Source of the DNA: CAVOBC01 sp963693635
Lineage (GTDB): Bacteria > Pseudomonadota > Gammaproteobacteria > Pseudomonadales > Azotimanducaceae
Direction of reading: 5' to 3'
DNA length: 20,743 bases
Assembly: GCA_963693635.1 (NCBI GenBank)
Contig: CAVOBC010000033.1
Coordinates: forward strand, 1-20,743
Shown here: piece by piece, positions 1-7,571 of the stretch
Numbering within the stretch: the first letter of the stretch is position 1
How the letters are laid out: the number at the start of each line of letters is the position of its first letter
The notes under the pieces: model-generated
The model's input: only the letters and a program-made list of their open reading frames with translations
What the model was told of the DNA's origin: nothing
Databases searched by the model: none
Made by a program: the position numbers and the translations under genes

Positions 1-8
1 AGGGTACA

Positions 9-38
9 GGAGAGTACTTTTTCAGCGATCCGCTTGAG
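9..38 (+). repeat. Dispersed 30-base repeat, copy A
   Basis: This 30-base stretch matches 8783-8812 at 25 of 30 positions. Both copies read GGAGAG, a variable base, AC, TTTTCAG, ATCCGCTT and AG in the same order. It lies in non-coding DNA downstream of the minus-strand TPR gene. The second copy is in the leader of a broken ASCH gene. The shared core TTCAG..ATCCGC is also the unit of a 13-base tandem array at 8795-8833. What the element is cannot be told from two copies; a remnant of an insertion-sequence end is one possibility. Confidence 0.55.
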
Positions 39-120
39 ATTGATCGACCCCAACGGTGGTAGGCGGCTCCGGGCCGTTGCTGCAGTTTGAGGTAGAGCCG
101 ACGCAGTCCGCCCTTACGCC

Positions 121-266
121 GCGTACTATCATAGAGTACGCCGCATGCCATCATAAAGAGTACGCCCCCCTCGCCGCGTTGCCCGCTGCATCCTTGAGGT
201 CCTGTCTTCGAGGAGGTGGCATAGGTCCCGTTGTTGCAGTCGCCCGCTTGAATCTATCGGCGTACT
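121..266. repeat. GCGTACT / AGTACGC heptamer cluster
   Basis: The heptamer GCGTACT occurs at 121-127 and 260-266, and its reverse complement AGTACGC at 135-141 and 159-165. The pair at 121-141 forms a hairpin with a 7-bp stem and 7-base loop. The copies at 135 and 159 sit in a longer direct repeat (ATCATA, then AGAGTACGCC). The rest of 1-264 shows no supportable gene. The position just past the TAG of the minus-strand TPR gene would fit a 3'-end structure or a protein-binding site. Confidence 0.5.
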
Positions 267-1644
267 AACGGATCCAGCCGAGGTCGGTAAAGATCGTGCG
301 CAGGCCAGTGTCGAGATCCTGCCCGCCCAGATCGTGTCCTTTTGCAGCAAAGCGCTCGACGAGGGTTGGCGTGAGCGGTTGGTTCCAGATTGAAGCGTCT
401 GGCAGTTGGTCGCTGCGTTCGCGCAATCGCAGTACCGCGGCCTGGGTTGCCATCCGATCGCCGTCCGCGAAAAGGGCGGTTATCTCCACAAGGTCCGCTT
501 CTTTGTTCTCGCCATCACGTGCGACGGCATGTCTGGCAGTCTCGATGGCTGCGGCGAATTCACCTGTGTTCAACTGTATGCCCGCTTCAAACAATAACAG
601 GGTGCTGGAGTCTGCCCCGAGATGCCTTGCGCGTTCGATCGCCTCGCGCGCCGCGCCCAGATCGCCGTGCAATTGCAGCAACTTCGCGAGGGCAATATGC
701 GTGCTTGCGTCGCCTGGCAGTGCTTGCGCTGCGGCGCGCTGAAATGCGAGTCCGGCTGGCAGGGCACCCGTCAAGGCGAGGATGAGACCCTGATAACGGC
801 AGAGATTTCCCTGATGCGAATCGGCGGTCATTGCTCGCTCACCGAGGTCGATCGCACGCCTGGCTGCGTTTCGATTACCTGTTGCGACGAACACGCGGCC
901 CGCGTGTTCGTGCGCCAGCCGGAGTGCGAGGGCGTCCTGACCTTGTAGTTGCGTGATGTGGGGGTTGTCGTTTGGGGAGGTATGTCGATACCCGAGCAGG
1001 GCGTTGTCTGCGGAGCCGGCCGCTGCGAGATGGGTATTGGTCAGTGTGCCGCCGACACCAGTACTACCACGAGGACCGGCCACTGCCCCGGGACCCGGCA
1101 GCGAGGCGAGCCCGAGTGCGGACGCGACCTGCGCAACCGCAGCCTGTGCGCTCGCTGGCAATTGGTCATTCAGAAGCACGGCAACGATCGTGTTCTCGAC
1201 GCCTGCATTTGACAACGTTAGTGACAACTTCGGTGTGTCCCCTGACTCTCCAGGCAGACTGGCGTTCACCATAAGCCTGCGATTGACGCCGTCGTCAGGG
1301 GTGGGCGTCGCGCTTCTGTCGACGATCGGGAGGGTTCCGGACTTTAAGAGTTCGTCGTGCATGAACCGGGCGAATCCACGCGCGACCGGCGCCATCACTT
1401 CGGTCACATCCGCGGCGACTGTAATGGTCAGTGTGGGTTGTGGGAGGCCAGCGACGGTCCGCTGATGCGCGGTTGGTGCTGGCTTTTTCGCGGCACCGGC
1501 CCTCTCGGATTCCGGGACGTTCGCGGTCGGCTCCACGCTTGCGATGATGATGTAGATGGTGGAGACCATCAGGATCAGGAAGCCAGCGACGGCGATTTTG
1601 CCAGCGACTAGCGATCCGCGAGTTTGATCTTGAGTATCGGTCAT
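265..1644 (-). CDS. Membrane-anchored TPR-containing protein
   Basis: This 459-residue protein has a short polar N-terminus and one hydrophobic segment at about residues 17-36, as expected for a single-pass inner-membrane anchor with the rest in the periplasm. Residues 70-180 form an alpha/beta-like region that loosely recalls the TolB-like segment between anchor and TPRs in CadC- or adenylate-cyclase-type proteins; that likeness is only my impression. Residues 240-400 hold degenerate helical TPR-type repeats rich in Ala and Leu (for example LAKLLQLHGDLGAAREAIERA, trimmed: LHGDLGAAREAIERA). The gene starts 54 bases after the exported TPR gene at 1699-2637, so the two probably form one transcription unit. 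No clear Shine-Dalgarno sequence precedes the ATG. It ends with TAG. The function is unknown; scaffolding of a protein complex is the usual TPR role. Confidence 0.75.
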   Translation of the reverse strand: MTDTQDQTRGSLVAGKIAVAGFLILMVSTIYIIIASVEPTANVPESERAGAAKKPAPTAHQRTVAGLPQPTLTITVAADVTEVMAPVARGFARFMHDELLKSGTLPIVDRSATPTPDDGVNRRLMVNASLPGESGDTPKLSLTLSNAGVENTIVAVLLNDQLPASAQAAVAQVASALGLASLPGPGAVAGPRGSTGVGGTLTNTHLAAAGSADNALLGYRHTSPNDNPHITQLQGQDALALRLAHEHAGRVFVATGNRNAARRAIDLGERAMTADSHQGNLCRYQGLILALTGALPAGLAFQRAAAQALPGDASTHIALAKLLQLHGDLGAAREAIERARHLGADSSTLLLFEAGIQLNTGEFAAAIETARHAVARDGENKEADLVEITALFADGDRMATQAAVLRLRERSDQLPDASIWNQPLTPTLVERFAAKGHDLGGQDLDTGLRTIFTDLGWIR

Positions 1645-1698
1645 TGCTAAGTGGCCGCAACGGGCATGGACTGGCGGTGAACGACGGGCAAACCGTCG

Positions 1699-2637
1699 TC
1701 AGGTGTTTTGTCGCTCTGGTTGGGCCAACCCAGAATCGCAACGAGCAGCAAACGGCAGGATTGGCGTCAGCCAGACCTTCAGGCGCTGGAAATGTGCGCG
1801 ACCGAAAGCGGGCTTCAGCGCTACCGCTGTGTTGAAGTCCTTGACGGCCAGATGATCTTTGCCGGCCTGGTCGTGCGCGAGTCCGCGACTGTAGATCGCC
1901 TCGGCGTGGTCAGGTTCAAGTTCTAGGGTTTTGGAAAAGTCTGCTATCGCTGCCGTCTTGTCGTTCTTGGCCTGGTATGCCTGGCCGCGAGCAAAGTATG
2001 CATCCGTGTAGTCGGGATTCAATTCCAGTGCGGCATCGTAATCGGCAAGCGCGCTGTCGACCTGTGACAGTTCCCGATGGGCGATTCCGCGCTCATGATG
2101 GATTTGCGCCTTCAGTTCCCGGTCGTCGGTCAACTCGAGTGCGCGGGCATAGTCGGCGACTGCTGCACTGAATCTGCCATTACCGCTCCGCAATGAGCCC
2201 CTGTAGAAGTACGCCTGCATGGCGCTGTCGTCGAGTTCAATGGCCTTGTTCAGATCGGCCTGAGCTTCTGCCTGCTTTCCCATCTCGGCGAGACTACGGC
2301 CTCGGTTTGCGTAAGCCGGAGCGGTTTCGATCGCCTGGGTGTACTGTTCAACTGCTTGTTTATGTAGGCCTTTTTCGAAGCTGGTAACGCCGATTTGAGA
2401 GTACGTGTCTGCGACCTTGCGAAGCTGCTCGTCTACGCAGTCACTCATGATCTGAATGGCACGGTCGTGATCACCGGTGGCCCGTGCCGAGGCAGCGTCG
2501 TCGTCACAGTCGGCCCTGGCGAGCGTTGCAGAGGACGCAAAAACGACAATAGCGACCATCCAGATTGCTCCGGGCCGGGCGATGCGCTTGCGCGATCGTC
2601 TTGTCGTGATGCGCGTCATGACAACCGTGAGATTCAT
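1699..2637 (-). CDS. Exported TPR-repeat protein
   Basis: The 312-residue product begins with an Arg/Lys-rich stretch, then a hydrophobic core at about residues 24-40, and a plausible signal-peptidase site after ARA at 40-42 followed by DCDDD. At least five classical TPR units follow from about residue 70 to 285. They show the usual A/G at position 8, A at 20 and P at 32 (YFYRGSLRSG, YDAALELNPDYTDAYFARG, FSKTLELEPDHAEAIYSRG). Three consecutive units of 34 residues fall at about 170-270. TPR arrays bind partner proteins, and this one should act in the periplasm. The last ~25 residues leave the repeat pattern. The start is uncertain: ATG at 2637 or at 2619 would both keep the signal peptide, and neither has a clear ribosome-binding site. 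It is probably the first gene of a two-gene unit. Confidence 0.8.
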   Translation of the reverse strand: MNLTVVMTRITTRRSRKRIARPGAIWMVAIVVFASSATLARADCDDDAASARATGDHDRAIQIMSDCVDEQLRKVADTYSQIGVTSFEKGLHKQAVEQYTQAIETAPAYANRGRSLAEMGKQAEAQADLNKAIELDDSAMQAYFYRGSLRSGNGRFSAAVADYARALELTDDRELKAQIHHERGIAHRELSQVDSALADYDAALELNPDYTDAYFARGQAYQAKNDKTAAIADFSKTLELEPDHAEAIYSRGLAHDQAGKDHLAVKDFNTAVALKPAFGRAHFQRLKVWLTPILPFAARCDSGLAQPERQNT

Positions 2638-2723
2638 GAAGGTGCCAGGATGTTCTTTGGGGACGCTATCTTACTGAAAAAGAACGACTGGGGCGATGTC
2701 ACGACCTGGCACTGCGTTTGGCG

Positions 2724-2746
2724 GCCGCGGGCAAAAAGCCTGCGGC
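2724..2746 (-). terminator. Hairpin between HAD gene and TPR gene
   Basis: The arms GCCGCGGGC and GCCTGCGGC pair over 9 bp with one G-T pair around an A5 (U5 on the minus-strand RNA) loop. It lies 35 bases beyond the HAD gene stop and ~85 bases before the TPR start. No U-run follows on either strand, so it is at best a weak or Rho-assisted terminator. Confidence 0.35.
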
Positions 2747-2780
2747 GTTGAAATGAGAAAATCCGTTGTGAGCCCCGCTG

Positions 2781-3455
2781 CTACCACGCTGACGTCAACT
2801 GCGTGAACTCGTCGTAGCCACTGACGACTGCGGTCGCGGCACTCAGATCCGACGCCTGAACAAAGGGGCTCATGATCGCAATGACTGCCATCCCGGCCGA
2901 ACGCGCGGCCGCGATACCCGAGGGTGAGTCTTCGACGACAAGACACCGCTCGGGTGCAGTGTTCAGGCGTTCCGCGGCGACGAGGAATATGTCGGGTGCC
3001 GGTTTTGCAGATGCGACATCGTCGTCGTCGCCGCACACGAGTACGGACAGCGCGTCGCGCCAGGGTCTGCCGCGCAGTTTCAGGTCGGCGAGTTGTGCGT
3101 AGGAGCTTGTGCCAAGGGCCATCGGAATGGACTTGCGTTGCATGGCTGTTACGAATGATCCCGCCCCCGCGATCTCCGGGGCATCGGCGAAGAGTTCGAT
3201 CAGGTGGATCTTGCGCTCGGCGAGGTAGGCATCGACATCCATGGGCAGGTCGAACGTATCGATAACGGTCTGGGCGCTGACCCGTGAATCTCCTCCCATC
3301 GTTCGCCGCTTGAGTGCGTCGTCGAAGATTGCATTGAACCGGTCAAGAATCCGTTGGGATGCCACCGTGTATAGCGGTTCGGTGTCGAGCAGTGTGCCGT
3401 CGAGGTCGAAAATCAATGCCGACGGGCGTCTCAGGGCCGAGTCTTCCGGGCTCAT
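2781..3455 (-). CDS. HAD-superfamily phosphatase (HDHD1/beta-phosphoglucomutase-like)
   Basis: The 224-residue protein is a complete HAD subfamily IA hydrolase, cytosolic, which uses an aspartyl-phosphate intermediate and Mg2+ to dephosphorylate small phospho-metabolites. Motif I is FDLDGT at residues 16-21 (nucleophile D17, acid/base D19). Motif II is the Thr in LGTSS (T116). Motif III is K151 in ASAKPAPDIF. Motif IV is E175-D176 in VVEDSPSG. Residues 22-95 form the helical type-1 cap. The GDDDDV..AKPAPDIFL region resembles pseudouridine-5'-phosphatase (HDHD1) and related sugar-phosphate phosphatases, but the substrate cannot be assigned. It ends with TAG. A weak AGAGCAGG lies upstream of the ATG. 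The neighbouring TPR genes suggest no pathway. Confidence 0.88.
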   Translation of the reverse strand: MSPEDSALRRPSALIFDLDGTLLDTEPLYTVASQRILDRFNAIFDDALKRRTMGGDSRVSAQTVIDTFDLPMDVDAYLAERKIHLIELFADAPEIAGAGSFVTAMQRKSIPMALGTSSYAQLADLKLRGRPWRDALSVLVCGDDDDVASAKPAPDIFLVAAERLNTAPERCLVVEDSPSGIAAARSAGMAVIAIMSPFVQASDLSAATAVVSGYDEFTQLTSAW

Positions 3456-3544
3456 TCGTTGCCTGCTCTCATGGGTAGCGCCTTGCGTGCGTGGTGCTGC
3501 CGCGCGTGATGGGTTGCGGGCAGGCGGGTGTGCCTGGCACGATC

Positions 3545-3748
3545 TCAGGATTCGAAGCCATCGGCTATCTCCTCAATGACTTCATGGGGAATGACGCCTT
3601 GCTCCTGTTGCACCCGGTTCTCCGCCTCCGCGGCGAGGTGCATGAGATGAAACAGGGTGAGCGGGTTCATCTCGAAGGTTTCGCCCCGTTCGACGACAAG
3701 ATGTGTCAACAGAAACGAAAGTGCTTCTTCCTTGTTGAGTCGTGCCAT
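3545..3748 (-). CDS. Small hypothetical protein, 67 residues
   Basis: I do not recognise this family. The reading frame is open from 3868, but the ATG at 3748 is the best start: GGAG lies 9 bases upstream, and only from there does the protein look natural (MARLNKEEALSFLLTHLV). It is acidic and predicted to be almost wholly helical, with an amphipathic segment at residues 30-50 (LTLFHLMHLAAEAENRVQQE), no signal peptide and no membrane segment. That would suit a small cytosolic partner or adaptor protein. It ends 89 bases upstream of the HAD gene on the same strand and may be co-transcribed with it. A possible leader hairpin (GACGCC at 3781-3786 with GGCGTC at 3808-3813) lies upstream. Confidence 0.6.
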   Translation of the reverse strand: MARLNKEEALSFLLTHLVVERGETFEMNPLTLFHLMHLAAEAENRVQQEQGVIPHEVIEEIADGFES

Positions 3749-4058
3749 GGCTTGCGCTCCGTTGGCGCGAATATACTGAAGACGCCGTGCCGGGAGCAAG
3801 ATGCCCAGGCGTCGTGGCTGATTGTGGATGCTTTGGACACGGGAACTAAACGCGCAGACCGCCATCAAAGACCTGCGGCCGGGAATTCCTGGGGTCGGCC
3901 CTTGAGTCCTTGTCGGGGAGTTGCTCGCGCCGGTTAGCGAGTTCCTTCCAGAACCGGCGGCATTTGCCTACGTCGCACGCAGTCGTGCATTGGTTCGCCC
4001 GCAGAAACCCTCTGGTTTAGAATACGCGCCTCGTTTGGATGCTGCTTAGTGAAGAAAA
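3749..4058. other. Divergent intergenic region, 310 bases
   Basis: This stretch separates the minus-strand 67-residue gene from the plus-strand ABC operon, so it should contain both promoters. For the ABC operon I see TAGAAT at 4018-4023 as a -10 candidate, about 35 bases before the ATG, but no convincing -35. The inverted repeat GACGCC/GGCGTC at 3781-3813 could structure the leader of the small gene. I see no further gene. Confidence 0.35.
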
Positions 4059-4982
4059 ATGATTGAAGTACAACACCTGAAGAAACGCTTCGGCCGAATC
4101 AAGGCCATTGACGATCTCAGTTTCTCCGTTGCTGCGGGCGAGATCCTCGGTTTTCTCGGCCCCAATGGAGCTGGGAAATCAACGACCATGAAGGTCATTA
4201 CCGGGTTCCTTGCGCCCACCGAAGGGTCTGTCTCGGTCGCGGGGCATGACATCACGACCGATACGCTCGCCGCCCAGCGATGCATCGGTTACTTGCCGGA
4301 GGGTGCCCCCTGCTATGAGGAGATGACGCCCCTCTCGTTCCTGCGGTTTATCGGTCGTGTCCGCGGTTACACGGGCGCAGAACTGCAGGCACGGGTCGCC
4401 AAAGCGATAGCCGACATGTCGCTCGCGAACGTGGTCGAACAACGGATCGAGACATTGTCCAAAGGTTTCAAGCGTCGCGTGGGTCTCGCCCAGGCGATCT
4501 TGCATGACCCCCAGGTGCTGATACTTGACGAGCCAACGGACGGCCTTGATCCCAATCAGAAACATCAGGTGCGCTCGATCATCCAGGGCTTGTCGCGCGA
4601 CAAGATCGTCATCATCTCAACGCACATTCTCGAGGAAGTGACGGCGGTCTGCACACGCGCGATCATCATTGACGAGGGTCGCATCGTCGCCGATGGCACG
4701 CCGCAGGAACTGGAGTCGAGGTCGCGATATCAGGGAGCTGTGACTTTGCACTTTGCCGAGATGCCCGGGGATGCTGAGCAGCGGTTGCGCGCGTACGACT
4801 TTGTGAGCGATGTTGAAGTGCACGCGGGCGGCGAACGCGTGACCGTATTTCCGGTGGACGCGGCGTCTGGGTTGGGCACGAAGCTGCGCAGCGAGACCGC
4901 AGATTGGTCGCTCGCAGGGATGTACGAGGAACAGGGCCGGCTCGACGATGTATTTCGACAGGTAACAGGAGGTGGCGCATGA
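4059..4982 (+). CDS. ABC transporter ATP-binding protein, GldA-like
   Basis: This 307-residue cytoplasmic ATPase should power the membrane complex encoded by the next genes. Walker A is GPNGAGKST at residues 34-42. The GYLPE Q-loop region, typical of GldA and other ABC-2 ATPases, is at 78-82. The signature is LSKGFKRRVG at 133-142. Walker B is LILDEPT at 154-160 with D157-E158, and the switch His is H189. Residues 225-307 are a C-terminal extension usual in this subfamily. The ATG at 4059 has only a weak purine stretch (GAAGAAAA) before it. The stop overlaps the permease start as ATGA, indicating translational coupling. The best comparison is the GldA family named from Bacteroidetes gliding; in Proteobacteria the substrate is unknown, and gliding should not be inferred. 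Confidence 0.92.
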   Translation: MIEVQHLKKRFGRIKAIDDLSFSVAAGEILGFLGPNGAGKSTTMKVITGFLAPTEGSVSVAGHDITTDTLAAQRCIGYLPEGAPCYEEMTPLSFLRFIGRVRGYTGAELQARVAKAIADMSLANVVEQRIETLSKGFKRRVGLAQAILHDPQVLILDEPTDGLDPNQKHQVRSIIQGLSRDKIVIISTHILEEVTAVCTRAIIIDEGRIVADGTPQELESRSRYQGAVTLHFAEMPGDAEQRLRAYDFVSDVEVHAGGERVTVFPVDAASGLGTKLRSETADWSLAGMYEEQGRLDDVFRQVTGGGA

Positions 4983-5713
4983 CTCAGGCCGTGATCATCT
5001 TGCAACGCGAGCTTGCAAGTTATTTTGCGACGCCGCTCGCGTACGTCTTTATTGTCATTTTCCTCGTGATGAGTGGGGTCTTCACCTTCTATCTCGGCAA
5101 CTTTTATGAGCGCGAGCAAGCCGACCTTGCCGCGTTCTTTAATTTCCATCCGTGGCTGTATCTGTTCCTGGTGCCGGCTATTTCAATGCGACTGTGGTCT
5201 GAGGAGCGCAAGTCAGGGTCGATCGAGTTGCTGATGACATTGCCGGTCACGCGATTCGACGCGGTCCTTGGCAAGTTCCTGGCCGCGTGGCTGTTCTGTG
5301 GGCTTGCGCTGATTCTGACGTTTCCGATCTGGCTGACAGTCGCCTATCTGGGAGAACCGGACCACGGTGTCATTCTGACCAGTTACCTCGGCAGTTGGCT
5401 CATGGCCGGAGGCTTCATCGCCATTGGTTCGTGTGTTTCCGCAGTCACGCGCAGCCAGGTGATTGCCTTCATCATCTGTGCCGCCGTGTGTTTCCTGTTC
5501 ATCCTCGCTGGCTTTCCACTCGTCCTCAGCATGTTCCAGGGCTGGGCGCCGTCGATGTTGCTTGACACGATTGCGTCACTCAGCTTTCTGACCCATTTCA
5601 CCTCGATATCGAAGGGTGTGCTCAGCTTGCTGGACATCTTTTACTTCGCTTCGGTCATCGGGTTTTGGCTCGCGGCGACCGCTGTCGTCGTCGAACTGAA
5701 GCAGGGAGGTTAA
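4979..5713 (+). CDS. ABC-2 type permease, GldF-like
   Basis: The 244-residue integral inner-membrane protein has about six hydrophobic segments (around residues 20-40, 55-70, 95-120, 135-155, 165-190 and 220-240). It carries the conserved ABC-2/GldF motif R-L-W-S-E-E-R-K-S-G-S-I-E-L-L near residues 71-85, which contacts the ATPase. The ATG at 4979 overlaps the ATPase stop by four bases and is preceded by AGGAGG at good spacing, so I prefer it to the upstream in-frame codons. It forms the membrane channel or anchor of the transporter with the flanking genes. The next gene starts 4 bases after its TAA. Confidence 0.92.
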   Translation: MTQAVIILQRELASYFATPLAYVFIVIFLVMSGVFTFYLGNFYEREQADLAAFFNFHPWLYLFLVPAISMRLWSEERKSGSIELLMTLPVTRFDAVLGKFLAAWLFCGLALILTFPIWLTVAYLGEPDHGVILTSYLGSWLMAGGFIAIGSCVSAVTRSQVIAFIICAAVCFLFILAGFPLVLSMFQGWAPSMLLDTIASLSFLTHFTSISKGVLSLLDIFYFASVIGFWLAATAVVVELKQGG

Positions 5714-5717
5714 GGCC

Positions 5718-7571
5718 ATGCCGAGATTACTTTATTCAGGAACTGGACTGGGTCTGCTCGCCGTCGCGTTCCTCGTCTTCACTTTGTTTAACAATCTGCT
5801 GTTCAGCGGCGTCCGGCTCGATTTGACCGAAAACGGGCTCTTCACGCTATCCGATGGCAGTAAGGAGATTGTCGGACAGCTCGACGAGCCGATTGACCTT
5901 TATTTCTTCTTCTCGGACAAATCCTCGGAAAACCTCGCGGCGCTGCGGGTCTACGCTAAACGTGTCGAGCAGTTGCTAAATGAGTATGAGTCTCACAGTG
6001 ATGGCAAGATTCGCCTGTCTGTGATTGACCCTGAGCCTTTTTCGGAGGACGAAGACCGTGCGGCCGAGTTTGGTTTGCAGAGTGTCCCGATTGATACCGC
6101 CGGGCAGGAGCTTTACTTCGGCCTGGCCGCCACCAATGCGCTCGATGACAAGGAGATCATCGCCTTCTTCCAGCCGGACAAGGAGGAGTTTCTGGAGTAT
6201 GAGATCAGCAAGCTGATCCACAGCCTGAGCGAAACCGCGAAGCCTGCGGTGGGTTTCATGTCGACCCTCAAGATGCAGGGCGACGTCAACATGCAGACGT
6301 TCCAGCAGACTCCTGGGTGGATCGTCTACACCCAACTCGAGCAACTGTTTGACCTGCGGACGGTGCCGGTCACCGCTGAGACGATTGACGGCGATCTCGC
6401 TGCGCTCGTGATTGTTCACCCCAAGGGAATGAGTGAGACAACCGAATATGCGATCGACCAGTTCGCGCTCGGCGGCGGCCGGGTCATGCTGTTTGTCGAT
6501 CCGCTTGCTGAGATGGACCAGCCCCCGCAACCGCAGAACCCTATGATGCCGTCGGCGCCCCAGGCGCGCTCCTCTGACGCGAAGCGTCTGCTCAATGCCT
6601 GGGGACTCAATCTGCGGGAGAACGAGATTCTGGGCGACTCACAAACGGCGCTGACGGTCGGTGGGCCTAACGGACAGCCCATTCGGCACTTCGCCATCCT
6701 TGGTATGGAGGCCGACAACCTCGCTGATGGTGACGTGGTGACGGATTCGCTGGAAACGGTGAACCTCGCATCCTCGGGCATCCTCGAGCGAACCGACGGC
6801 CATACCACCACGATCACCCCGCTCGTGTCCTCAAGCCCCTATTCGATGCCGCTCGACGCTCTGCAATTTCAGTTTCTGACTGACCCCAAAACGTTGCAGA
6901 CGAATTTCAAACCGGATGGCACCGAGTACATGGTTGCTGCCCGGGTTGCCGGCAAGGCGACATCAGCCTTTGCCGACAGCAAGACAGACGAAGCGGGACA
7001 CATTGGTGACACCGACTCGCTGAACGTGATCGTATTTGCCGACACGGACTTGCTTGCCGACCGACTGTGGGTGCGGGTTCAGAGCTTCTTCGGTCAGTCG
7101 ATTGCATCGCCGTTTGCCAACAACGGTGACCTTGTCGTCAACGCGCTCGACAATCTGGTCGGCAGTTCATCACTGATCAGCATTCGCAGCCGGGGACGGT
7201 TCACGCGGCCGTTTGATGTTGTTCAGGATTTGCGCCGCGAAGCAGAAGCGAGTTACCTCGCCAAGGCCAACGAGTTGCAGGCGAGGCTCGCCGACACAGA
7301 GCGGCAGTTGAGCGAACTGCAGAGTAGCCGCAAGGAGCAGAACGTGCTCCGGCTAACCCGGGAACAGGAGACTGCGCTCGCGAGGTTTCAGGACGAAAAG
7401 ATGCTCATCCGTAAAGAACTGCGCGAGGTTCGACACCAGCTTGACGTCGACATCGAGCGCCTTGGCAGCACGCTCAAGTTCCTGAATGTTGCCTTCATCC
7501 CGATAGTTTTGACATTGCTCCTGGTCGCCTGGTCCTACCTGCGTCTGGCCGGCAAGAAGGAGGCTGTGTGA
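5718..7571 (+). CDS. GldG-like ABC transporter auxiliary protein
   Basis: This 617-residue protein has an N-terminal membrane segment at about residues 6-28 and a large extracytoplasmic region starting LDLTENGLFTLSDGSKEI, the hallmark of the GldG/ABC-type auxiliary (DUF7088 plus ABC_transp_aux) family. A second conserved block, residues 170-470, contains ALVIVHPKG and MLFVDP, and VIVFADTDLLADR. A coiled coil spans about 505-580 (Gln/Glu/Arg-rich), then a C-terminal membrane segment at about 588-607. The two helices would anchor both ends, leaving the periplasmic domain to bind the substrate or cell wall. GGGAGG precedes the ATG with good spacing. Its stop TGA shares its last base with the next ATG. 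The length is typical for proteobacterial members. Confidence 0.88.
   Translation: MPRLLYSGTGLGLLAVAFLVFTLFNNLLFSGVRLDLTENGLFTLSDGSKEIVGQLDEPIDLYFFFSDKSSENLAALRVYAKRVEQLLNEYESHSDGKIRLSVIDPEPFSEDEDRAAEFGLQSVPIDTAGQELYFGLAATNALDDKEIIAFFQPDKEEFLEYEISKLIHSLSETAKPAVGFMSTLKMQGDVNMQTFQQTPGWIVYTQLEQLFDLRTVPVTAETIDGDLAALVIVHPKGMSETTEYAIDQFALGGGRVMLFVDPLAEMDQPPQPQNPMMPSAPQARSSDAKRLLNAWGLNLRENEILGDSQTALTVGGPNGQPIRHFAILGMEADNLADGDVVTDSLETVNLASSGILERTDGHTTTITPLVSSSPYSMPLDALQFQFLTDPKTLQTNFKPDGTEYMVAARVAGKATSAFADSKTDEAGHIGDTDSLNVIVFADTDLLADRLWVRVQSFFGQSIASPFANNGDLVVNALDNLVGSSSLISIRSRGRFTRPFDVVQDLRREAEASYLAKANELQARLADTERQLSELQSSRKEQNVLRLTREQETALARFQDEKMLIRKELREVRHQLDVDIERLGSTLKFLNVAFIPIVLTLLLVAWSYLRLAGKKEAV

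Noticed and set aside
953..1465. Long open frames on the plus strand opposite the TPR genes
   Set aside because: They are antisense shadows of a GC-rich gene with no family likeness or ribosome-binding site.
3749..3868. Longer start for the 67-residue protein
   Set aside because: The extra 40 residues are Arg/Gln-rich with no ribosome-binding site; the start at 3748 has GGAG at good distance.
4904..4978. Upstream start for the ABC permease
   Set aside because: It would lie within the ATPase gene; the ATGA overlap with AGGAGG at 4979 is clearly better.
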